Assembly: GCF_014174375.1 (NCBI RefSeq)
Contig: NZ_JABEQE010000024.1
Location: 1-46,758 of the forward strand
Direction of reading: 5' to 3'
DNA: 46,758 bases
From: Gluconacetobacter asukensis
GTDB lineage: Bacteria; Pseudomonadota; Alphaproteobacteria; Acetobacterales; Acetobacteraceae
This document shows positions 27,662 through 34,338 of the stretch, one piece after another. A program made the translations under genes and the position numbers. The notes beneath the pieces are model-generated. The model was not told the origin of the DNA. It was given only the letters and a program-made list of their open reading frames with translations, and ran no database searches. Position 1 is the stretch's first letter, and every line of letters begins with the position of its first letter.

Positions 27662-29506
27662 ATGTTGCCTTCGGTTGTGGCTGACGGGCTGCTGATGGAA
27701 GCGCCTTCCGACCCGGTTGAAGGGGTGGTGCTGGGGGTGCGGTCCAGCCTGGGTGGCCGGCGCTGGCTGTGGCGGGATTCCCGTCTGGCCGATGCCGGGG
27801 GGCGGATCGGGCTGATGATCGCGCAGCAGGCGGGCGTGTCCGAACTGGTCGGGCAGATGCTGGCGGCGCGCGGGCTGGATGGCGGCACGGCCGCGACCTT
27901 CCTGGACCCGACGCTGCGGGCGCTGATGCCCGACCCCTCGGCATTGCAGGACATGGATGTGGCGGCCGACCGGCTGGCCGAGGCGGTGCGCCGGGGCGAG
28001 ACGGTGGCCGTGTTCGGCGATTACGACGTGGATGGCGCCTGTGCGGCGGCGTTGGTCACCGGGCTGCTGCGCCAGTTGGGCTGCCCGGTGATGACCCATG
28101 TGCCCGACCGGATGACCGAGGGTTATGGCCCCAACGCTCCGGCGCTGGACGCGCTGGTGACGCGGGGGGCGACGCTGGTGGTTTGTGTCGATTGCGGCAC
28201 GGCGGCGGGCGATGTGCTGGCGACGCTGGCCGGGCGGGCCGACATTGTGGTGCTGGATCATCACAAGGCCGAGGGGCCGCCGCCTTCCGTGCTGGCCACC
28301 GTCAATCCCAACCGTCCGGACTGCCTGTCCGGCCAGCGGGGCCTGTGCGCGGCGGGGGTGGCATTCCTGACGGCGGTGGCGACCGTGCGGGCGCTGCGTC
28401 GGGCGGGCTGGTTTGCCGGTCGGCCCGAGCCGGATCTGATGGCGTTTCTCGATATCGTGGCGCTGGCGACCGTGTGCGATGTCATGCCGCTGACCGGGCT
28501 GAATCGGGCGCTGGTGACGCAGGGGCTGAAGATGCTGGCGCGGCGGCGGCGGATCGGGCTGGAGGCGTTGCTGGAGGTTGCGGGCGCGCGCGACCCGCTC
28601 TCGGCCTTCACCTGCGGTTTCGCGTTGGGGCCGCGTATCAATGCGGGTGGGCGGATTGCCGAATCCGGGCTGGGGCTGGATCTGTTGCTGTGTGACGATG
28701 CTGCCGAGGCGCGTCGGTTGGCTGAACGGCTGGATGCGGTGAACCGGCGCCGCCAGACGGTGGAGAGCACGATCCTGGATCGCGCGATGGAAGAGGCGGC
28801 GGCCCAGCGCGAGGCCGGGCATGCGGTGCTGGTGCTGTCGGGGCGGGATTGGCACCCGGGGGTGGTGGGTATTGTCGCCGGCCGGATCAAGGAACGGTTC
28901 AACCGCCCGGTGCTGGTGGGGGCGGAACTGGAGGACGGGACGGTCAAGGGATCGGGCCGGTCGGTCGCCGATATCGATCTGGGGGCGGCGATCATCGCGG
29001 CACGCCAGATGGGATTGCTGACCACCGGTGGGGGTCATGCGATGGCGGCGGGGTTCTCGCTGCCCGCGGGCGGGGTGCCGGCGCTGCACGATTTCCTGAA
29101 CGAGCGCCTGCGCGATGCGGGGGCTCTGCCGGATGCGGTGGATGTGCTGATCGAAGGCGTGGTGCATGTGGCCGGCGCGACGGTGGAGCTGGCGACCGAT
29201 ATCGGCCGCATGGCGCCGTTTGGTGCGGGTAATGACGAACCGGTGCTGGCCATTCCGCGCGTGCGGGTGGTGCGCGCCGACCGGATCGGTCGCGAAGGCG
29301 GCACGCTGCGGGTGCTGGTGGAAGGCGAGGGTGGCGGCCCGCGGCTGAAGGCGCTGCTGTTCCGCGCCGACGACCACCCCGCCGCCGCGATGCTGGAAGA
29401 CCGCAATGCCCCGCCGCTGCATCTGGCGGGCTGGCTGCGTGCGGAAAACTGGAATGGCCGCACCGATGCCAGCTTCTTCATCCGCGACGCGGCGGTGGCG
29501 AGCTGA
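27662..29506 (+). CDS. recJ: Single-stranded-DNA exonuclease RecJ
   Basis: 614 residues. DHH-family motifs are in order: FGDYDVDGACAAAL (about 118), VDCGTAAGD, the DHH motif VVLDHHKAEGP, then the DHHA1 part with GGGHAMAAGFSLP, and a C-terminal OB domain. It degrades 5'-ended single strands in recombination and mismatch repair, with Mn/Mg. ATG 27662 follows the glpX stop by six bases, so they are co-transcribed. Confidence 0.95.
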   Translation: MLPSVVADGLLMEAPSDPVEGVVLGVRSSLGGRRWLWRDSRLADAGGRIGLMIAQQAGVSELVGQMLAARGLDGGTAATFLDPTLRALMPDPSALQDMDVAADRLAEAVRRGETVAVFGDYDVDGACAAALVTGLLRQLGCPVMTHVPDRMTEGYGPNAPALDALVTRGATLVVCVDCGTAAGDVLATLAGRADIVVLDHHKAEGPPPSVLATVNPNRPDCLSGQRGLCAAGVAFLTAVATVRALRRAGWFAGRPEPDLMAFLDIVALATVCDVMPLTGLNRALVTQGLKMLARRRRIGLEALLEVAGARDPLSAFTCGFALGPRINAGGRIAESGLGLDLLLCDDAAEARRLAERLDAVNRRRQTVESTILDRAMEEAAAQREAGHAVLVLSGRDWHPGVVGIVAGRIKERFNRPVLVGAELEDGTVKGSGRSVADIDLGAAIIAARQMGLLTTGGGHAMAAGFSLPAGGVPALHDFLNERLRDAGALPDAVDVLIEGVVHVAGATVELATDIGRMAPFGAGNDEPVLAIPRVRVVRADRIGREGGTLRVLVEGEGGGPRLKALLFRADDHPAAAMLEDRNAPPLHLAGWLRAENWNGRTDASFFIRDAAVAS

Positions 29507-29550
29507 GGGGCGATGGCGCAAAGAAAATGTCATTATCGCGCGGACGGGGC

Positions 29551-29578
29551 TTGACCGCTCCGCGCCATCGGGATACGA
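29551..29578 (+). promoter_or_regulatory. Probable promoter of tRNA-Glu
   Basis: TTGACC (29551-29556), 16 bases, then ATACGA (29573-29578), with the tRNA beginning 18 bases later. The -10 match is weak. Confidence 0.4.
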
Positions 29579-29595
29579 ACCGCGCCAAGCCAGAT

Positions 29596-29671
29596 GTCCC
29601 ATTCGTCTAGAGGCCTAGGACACCGCCCTCTCACGGCGGCAACAGGGGTTCGAATCCCCTATGGGACGCCA
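29596..29671 (+). tRNA. tRNA-Glu (anticodon CUC)
   Basis: Acceptor GTCCCAT pairs with ATGGGAC; anticodon stem CCGCC/GGCGG holds the loop CTCTCAC with CTC in the middle; T arm AGGGGTTCGAATCCCCT; CCA is encoded (29669-29671). A normal, intact tRNA. Its 3' end is the likely insertion site of the mobile DNA that follows. Confidence 0.97.
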
Positions 29672-29719
29672 GTAACTTAGTATGAGTTATGCACAGGCAT
29701 TTGTGGCCCATGTGGACCA

Positions 29720-30115
29720 CTACAATTCAAAATCATCTGCGATGCTCCCGAGATAGGTCGGATCGAATTTTCGATAGACACGCCGCAGGGTCGCTGGCTC
29801 TGTGGCTAGCCAGTCGGCTGCCTGGTAGATCGGAACGCGGTCCATTGCGAACCATGACACCACGCTATGCTTCAGGTGGTGCGGGGTCGGCTTCCATGAC
29901 AGACCAGTCCGCTGGCATGCCTTCGAGAACGACCAGCGTAATCCGGTAGGTACGGCTTTCCCGTGCCAGTGAACAACATTGGGGCCAAGAGCATTCGCCT
30001 GTGCGACGTCCATGTCGCGCCGCAGGGTCTTGGTGATAGGTAAGACCGAACGCCGCTTGCTCGTGATTGGCTTGTCTTGCTCCGGGAAATCGATCAACAC
30101 GCGGGCGCTGCAACC
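29720..30115 (-). pseudogene. Tyrosine integrase, C-terminal remnant
   Basis: The conserved second half of a phage/island integrase is readable. It comprises RVLIDFPEQDKPITSKRR, the core box TPHHLKHSVVSWF (normally HxLRH, here Lys replaces Arg), AMDRVPIYQAADWLA, and the Tyr region RRVYRKFDPTYLG. The N-terminal DNA-binding half and the first catalytic Arg box are missing; upstream of about 30115 the frame is unrelated. Probably inactive. It lies 48 bases from tRNA-Glu, as integrases using a tRNA site do. Confidence 0.75.
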
Positions 30116-30337
30116 CTTCCTATCTGTAGCCGGGGCTGTGGGCGGCGTCCTCACCCGCGCCGCGCGCGCGGCCGGATACGAGAAGCTGGGCCAGATCGCG
30201 ACGCTGATGGTGCTGCATCCGGAGTTCGGTCGGGCGCCGCTATGGCACAGGAGCATAAAAAGTCATGAGTTTTTTTTATCACCGACGGTAAGACGCTTGA
30301 TTCGCTTTTGGTAGCGCTCTTCATTATAAGGACACCT

Positions 30338-31024
30338 ATGAAGATGGCGACGGCCCTGACGGTTGCGCAGTTGCTCTCTACTCACCCTGATGTGAGTGGA
30401 GTGTTCGATGTCGCGCGGGTGTCGGACAGTGCGAAGATCCCATCGGTGGGGGGAGATAATTTTCAGAACCCAGGCGCCGGTGCAGAAGCAAGAAATCTTG
30501 CTAAAACAGTTCAATCTTTCGAGAAACACACAAAAGAATTAATCGCTTCTGTTGCTCCAGTAAAAAATGGATGCCTACTGCTATCCGAAATGATAGAGAG
30601 ATCTCTGCAATCAGATGTCTCTAATATCGTTGATGAAAATGTTAATACTGTCGGCGTTAAGTTTTTCTATATTAATTATTTAGATAGTCAGATTAAAATA
30701 ATAGAGTCCAACAGGATTGATCTTCATCCATTTCTTACTGAGGTTCCTGAGTATTTATCTTCTATGTCTTCCGTTCTTTTTTCTAGCGGAAGGTCGATAG
30801 AAAATGAAAAAAATGGGAATGTTAAGGCTATACGAGATAGTCTTCTTTCGATCGCGGAAAGCATGCAATTGGCATCTGTGGCAATGAAAGAGTCATCCGA
30901 GGCGCAATTTAGATATCTTCTCCTGCTAAAGATGCTGCGAGGGGCGCTTGACGAGGAACTTGAACCTCGGCCCATTTCCTCAACTGAGGAAATGAAGGAT
31001 TTCCTCTCGGAAGTGTGGGCTTGA
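30338..31024 (+). CDS. Unknown AT-rich protein, possible antitoxin-side partner
   Basis: 228 residues, alpha-helical in appearance, no membrane span or known motif that I can name. It has a Lys/Glu/Ser-rich centre and a short C-terminal segment PISSTEEMKDFLSEVWA resembling the toxin-wrapping tails of type II antitoxins. ATG 30338 has AAGGA five bases upstream. Codon use (many AAA, ATA, TCT) is foreign to the rest of the window. It is followed after ten bases by the RelE/ParE-like gene, in the usual antitoxin-first order, but at 228 residues it is far longer than standard antitoxins. Confidence 0.7.
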   Translation: MKMATALTVAQLLSTHPDVSGVFDVARVSDSAKIPSVGGDNFQNPGAGAEARNLAKTVQSFEKHTKELIASVAPVKNGCLLLSEMIERSLQSDVSNIVDENVNTVGVKFFYINYLDSQIKIIESNRIDLHPFLTEVPEYLSSMSSVLFSSGRSIENEKNGNVKAIRDSLLSIAESMQLASVAMKESSEAQFRYLLLLKMLRGALDEELEPRPISSTEEMKDFLSEVWA

Positions 31025-31034
31025 CGGTTTTCCT

Positions 31035-31313
31035 ATGGACGATTTTTCCTTGGCGAAAATTGATGCAAATCCAACAACAATCAAAACACTAAAGAAAATA
31101 GATGGTTCAATAAGAAAACAAGTATCAAATGCATTGGAGAGATTTGCGTCAAATCCAGTGCAGCCGACATTAAAATTTGAGAAGATAACAAACTCTCATA
31201 TTTTATATTCGATTAGAGCGAGTCTACATATTAGAATATATATGGCGAATTACGAAGATTATTTAATGACTATTGTTCATATTGGGAATCACGATATTCC
31301 AGAAGGGTTCTGA
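31035..31313 (+). CDS. RelE/ParE-superfamily toxin-like protein
   Basis: 92 residues, the right size for the family. Helices are followed by the beta core: RKQVSNALERFASNPVQPTL, KFEKITNSHILYSIRASLHIRIYM (SIR segment with the conserved Arg) and the end VHIGNHDIPEGF, equivalent to the usual W-x-x-HxxY end. RelE-type proteins cut mRNA on the ribosome; ParE-type poison gyrase. The terminal Tyr is missing, so activity is uncertain. Poor ribosome site, so probably translated by coupling from the upstream gene. Confidence 0.7.
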   Translation: MDDFSLAKIDANPTTIKTLKKIDGSIRKQVSNALERFASNPVQPTLKFEKITNSHILYSIRASLHIRIYMANYEDYLMTIVHIGNHDIPEGF

Positions 31314-31420
31314 TCTCCCAAACCCTTCCGCTGCTCCGAGGCAGCAGCTTGCCGGAGCGCCACGCTGATCAATTACAGGTCGTGTTTACAACGCCATTCC
31401 CTATGTAATTAGACTGGCAA

Positions 31421-31657
31421 TTAGATACATGAGGATAAACGACCTACGGCCGTGGCTTGATAATTATCACTTGCGGTTGAGGCAGTTGCGGCGTCACACA
31501 TATATTGTGTGGGTGAAAAATCTCCGCGCTGAAAATTATCATACCCTGACGTCCCCGGCAGGGAGTCTTCATGAGCATATCCAGCCGCACAATCCCATGG
31601 ATGGTGCGCACACCCGCTTAGAATTCCCGCACACGCCAGAACAATAAAACGCCTCAT
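31421..31657 (-). CDS. Small predicted lipoprotein (78 aa)
   Basis: MRRFIVLACAGILSGC is a clear lipoprotein signal with lipobox LSGC (Cys16). The mature part is His/Cys/Tyr-rich (AHHPWDCAAGYAHEDSLPG) and of unknown role. The ribosome site is weak (GTAAG), and the frame extends upstream without meaning. Possible island or prophage accessory protein. Confidence 0.5.
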   Translation of the reverse strand: MRRFIVLACAGILSGCAHHPWDCAAGYAHEDSLPGTSGYDNFQRGDFSPTQYMCDAATASTASDNYQATAVGRLSSCI

Positions 31658-31659
31658 CT

Positions 31660-31851
31660 TACACGCTGGCGGACCAGGTATTCTATCCGGTCTGGGGCTC
31701 GGCCGCGCCGGACGAGTTGAATGCGCTGCGGCTGGCCATGGCCGGTATGGGGGGCGCCTATCTGGGCGTGCAACTGGTGCTGGCCGACCAGGCGGAAGGG
31801 GGCGTGTGGGACACGACCACGCCCGGGGACCACCCGCACGCTCGGCCCTGA
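31660..31851 (+). pseudogene. Orphan coding fragment, no start codon
   Basis: A 63-codon open stretch without start reads YTLADQVFYPVWGSA, LNALRLAMAGMGGAYLGVQL. It has protein-like composition and good high-GC codon use, and includes a hydrophobic helix. It appears to be the tail of a gene whose front was lost in island decay; I cannot name the family. Confidence 0.4.
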
Positions 31852-31977
31852 AGCAAGCTGTCCCAGGTGGCTCAGAGCGCTCCCGCCGGGGTTTTGCTGC
31901 GAGAAGTTCGGAGGGGTTCGCCGGGTATTGTGCTGACGGTTGGGGTATCCTCGACTGGCCGGGAAGGGGAGGCGAGG

Positions 31978-32160
31978 ATGAAGCACTGGATTGTGTGCGT
32001 GGCTGTTGTGGCGCTGGCCGGCTGCGTTCGCCAACCCCGGCATGAGTACGGGGAAACGCCCGCATGCATGAAATACCGATCGATGATGACCGCGCCCATG
32101 CCGCCGGACGCTATGAGGCGGTTGCAGGAGCGGTGTGAAGGCAGCCGGCGGCCGTGGTAA
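31978..32160 (+). CDS. Small predicted lipoprotein (60 aa)
   Basis: MKHWIVCVAVVALAGC is a lipoprotein signal with lipobox LAGC (Cys16). The mature part has two more Cys (PACMKYR and QERCEGS) that could pair. GGGAGGCGAGG directly precedes ATG 31978, a strong ribosome site. Function unknown. Confidence 0.7.
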   Translation: MKHWIVCVAVVALAGCVRQPRHEYGETPACMKYRSMMTAPMPPDAMRRLQERCEGSRRPW

Positions 32161-32228
32161 TTGCCATTTCTTCTGTATAATTCCCTGATTTCCGTGTGCG
32201 ATTCCAGCCATGTGTAATCGTCGGAAGT

Positions 32229-32530
32229 ATGCAAAGAGGGACGCCGGACGTGCCGGATAACAGGGCGCCTGAGGCGAAAACCAATCGGGGGCAGTTTCAG
32301 AAGGGCCAGAGTGGTAACGCTGGTGGCAACCCGGAGGCTCTGCGGGAGGTGATCGAGCTTGCGCAGGAGTATATGCAGCTTGCCGTGGAGCGGCTGGCCC
32401 ATTGGCGCGCTCGAACGAGCCGGCGGCCGGCGTTGCGGCGTCCAAGGAACTGCTCGACGGTGCCTGCGGCAAGTCGACGGTAAGCCCTTCCAGATCGTCA
32501 TTCGCAGGATGGGCGATGGCGGGGGCGAGC
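32229..32530 (+). pseudogene. DUF5681 (phage-packaging-associated) protein, frameshifted
   Basis: Starts MQRGTPDVPDNRAPEAKTN and contains the family hallmark GQFQKGQSGNAGGNPEALRE followed by IELAQEYMQLAVERLA. At about 32405 the homologous text moves to another frame (ARSNEPAAGVAASKELLDGA). It moves again near 32465 to GKPFQIVIRRMGDG. Two frame changes in 300 bases mean the gene is dead. DUF5681 genes usually sit beside phage terminase, so this marks old prophage material. Confidence 0.65.
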
Positions 32531-32697
32531 TATCGGGCTGCTCTATCCTGCGTCATGTGCTGCGACGATGCGTAATGAGAATGCAGAACGCCCCGTTCCC
32601 ACACCGACGCAGCCTGCGCAGAACCGTAAGGCCTTTCCATGCCAGTGCACGGCATAGGGGCCGATTGCCTATGGTGCCGGTTATCGGGGCATTCCGT

Positions 32698-32871
32698 TCA
32701 CTTGACCGAGCCTGGGGTATGGCGTGGGGGCTGCCCAGGGGTGGGCGGTTCCCTGGGGTCCCGGCCCTGGGCGATATCGCCATAGGCGCCGGTCTTTGTT
32801 GTCAGGGGAGGTTTTTTGCCCTTCGTGGTCTTTGTGGGAACTCCCCCTGATTTTCCCTTGGTGTTTCCCAT
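32698..32871 (-). CDS. Small basic Gly/Pro/Thr-rich protein (57 aa), unknown
   Basis: MGNTKGKSGGVPTKTTKGKK begins right after CAGGAGGGCGAA, one of the best ribosome sites in the window. The rest (TGAYGDIAQGRDPREPPTPG) is disordered-looking and basic. No domain known to me. The ribosome site and composition, unlike shadow frames, favour a real small gene. Confidence 0.45.
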   Translation of the reverse strand: MGNTKGKSGGVPTKTTKGKKPPLTTKTGAYGDIAQGRDPREPPTPGQPPRHTPGSVK

Positions 32872-33022
32872 TTCGCCCTCCTGCGGCCGATAGATCGACA
32901 GGAAATGGGTATCTGCCCGGCGATCGCAAGGGACGATACATCTGGGCAAAAGCGCCAGACCGGCGGACCTGCGGAATCAGTCTCTTCGGCCGTTATTCAG
33001 GGAAAGTCGGGATGGGGCAGGG

Positions 33023-33211
33023 TCAGCCGCGCATCGCCTTTTTGATTTTCTGGTCGGTCTTGTATTGGCTGAGGGCATAGACCGACCAGATGGCGGCGGG
33101 AATCCAGCCGATGATCGTAATCTGGAGAAACAGGCAGACGATGCCGGCAATCGGCCTTCCGATGGTGAAGAACTGAAGCCAGGGGAGGATGAGGGCGAGG
33201 AGGAGGCGCAT
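33023..33211 (-). CDS. YqaE/Pmp3-family small membrane protein
   Basis: 62 residues with two membrane helices (LLLALILPWLQFFTIG and IAGIVCLFLQITIIGWIPAAIW) and a basic tail YALSQYKTDQKIKKAMRG, the YqaE/Pmp3 pattern. Members sit in the inner membrane and are linked to cation and stress tolerance. ATG 33211 is chosen because the family starts directly with the first helix. Confidence 0.8.
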   Translation of the reverse strand: MRLLLALILPWLQFFTIGRPIAGIVCLFLQITIIGWIPAAIWSVYALSQYKTDQKIKKAMRG

Positions 33212-33720
33212 TCGGCAAGTCTCTTTGCGGGCATGTTGATAAATGGGCTCTGACGCAATGCGGGAGAGACCGTTGCGCCGTGTATTCTGCGGGCGTTCCG
33301 GCGGCAAGCCAAAGGGAAAGTTTCAAAACGGCCATTGGGGGCTGGGGACGGGGGAGCGCCTCTCCTGTCCCTGTGTACAACCATGTGGATAATGGGTACA
33401 AAGACTCGTGGTCTGGCGGGTGCGCATTGTCAGATCGCCTGTAATGCCGTGCCAATCTTCCGGTTTTCTTCTGATGCGCGGACGCTGGACGTCATGTCAG
33501 TCCGCGCGGGTGGCGATGTGGGCATACAATAACCGGTGTGAAGAGAATATCTGGCATTGTGATGATGCTGTCGGCGTGAATTGTTTCAGTATGGAATAGA
33601 ACTGTCGGTTATCCGGCACGTTTGGTCTTTGGATCATGCGGCCCATAACGATGTGACATGATGCCTGTCATATGTCGTGTCTTGGGTTGTTGTTTGGATG
33701 ACCTGCTGAAAGGTTCGGTA
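33212..33720. other. Intergenic stretch without a recognisable gene
   Basis: The frames here are short and without motifs. The last 60 bases form the leader of the DUF2501 gene (CTGAAAGG before ATG 33721). Nothing else is supported. Confidence 0.5.
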
Positions 33721-34251
33721 ATGCTGACGAATCGCTTTTTTGCCCTGGCGGTTTCCTGTGGGGTCGCGCTGTCCGTGGTTGGGACGGCGCACGCGCAGAG
33801 CACGCCGGCGCAGGTGCCGGCGGGAACGACGCTTTCGACCCAGCCGGCTGGTAGCGTGCCGGTGACGTCGCCCACCGATCCGGCGTCCAATCCGGCCACG
33901 CAGGGTGCGCAGATCGTCACTGGTGTGACGGGGTCGACGACGGTTGCGACGCCTGGCGTGCTGGGCGCAAACGGGCTGCCCACGCTGGCTTCGGCCGGTG
34001 CCGGTAACGTCGCCGGTCTGGTGACCTATTGCATCCACAAGAAACTGGTCAATGGCACCACGGCACGCAGCACCGCGCGTGCGCTGGTCAAGCGCGACGA
34101 CGTGAAGAATGACCAGTTCTATTCGGTTGGCGGGCAGGGCCTGCTGCAGACCGGGACCAGCACGCCGTTCGATATTTCCACGCTCGACCGGTCGAAGCGT
34201 GTCGAATTGTGCAGCGATCTGGTCAAGAAGGGCCAGTCCCTGTCCGACTGA
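33721..34251 (+). CDS. DUF2501-family secreted protein
   Basis: 176 residues. Signal peptide MLTNRFFALAVSCGVALSVV with cleavage after AHA; a Thr/Pro/Ala-rich low-complexity part (about 27-95); and the C-terminal DUF2501 region AGNVAGLVTYCIHKKLVNGT with FYSVGGQGLLQTG and LCSDLVKKGQSLSD (two Cys, probably one disulfide). Periplasmic; function unknown (E. coli YjjA is a relative). AAAGG ten bases upstream of ATG. Confidence 0.75.
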   Translation: MLTNRFFALAVSCGVALSVVGTAHAQSTPAQVPAGTTLSTQPAGSVPVTSPTDPASNPATQGAQIVTGVTGSTTVATPGVLGANGLPTLASAGAGNVAGLVTYCIHKKLVNGTTARSTARALVKRDDVKNDQFYSVGGQGLLQTGTSTPFDISTLDRSKRVELCSDLVKKGQSLSD

Positions 34252-34277
34252 TGCGTTCGGCTTGAGGGCACCGATGA

Positions 34278-34312
34278 GACCATGCGAGGAGGCATGGTTT
34301 CCTCGCATGGTC
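34278..34312. terminator. Bidirectional hairpin between convergent genes
   Basis: GACCATGCGAGGA (34278-34290) and TCCTCGCATGGTC (34300-34312) form a perfect 13-bp stem with a nine-base loop. It is 26 bases past the DUF2501 stop and 26 before the stop of the opposite gene. No T-run. Confidence 0.65.
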
Positions 34313-34338
34313 GCGTCGGTAGCGGCGGGCAATCGGCG

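Larger units (their letters stand above)
29672..32530. mobile_element. Decayed genomic island next to tRNA-Glu
   Basis: Runs from the tRNA 3' end over a truncated integrase, an AT-rich toxin-antitoxin-like pair, two small lipoproteins, an orphan coding fragment and a frameshifted DUF5681 gene. Base composition falls sharply at about 30300-31300 compared with both sides. I found no second copy of the tRNA 3' end that would mark the far attachment site, so the right boundary is a guess. Confidence 0.6.

Noticed and set aside
26645-29602. 985-codon open frame antisense to glpX and recJ
   Set aside because: Rich in Arg, His, Gln and Pro, as expected from the complement of high-GC codons; glpX and recJ on the other strand are certain.
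29979-30314. Plus-strand frame with a P-loop-like GLSCSGKS text
   Set aside because: It is opposite the integrase remnant and has no other NTPase motif; chance match.
29672-33600. Search for a second copy of the tRNA-Glu 3' end as attachment site
   Set aside because: No clear repeat of the 3' tRNA sequence seen, so no att site is annotated.
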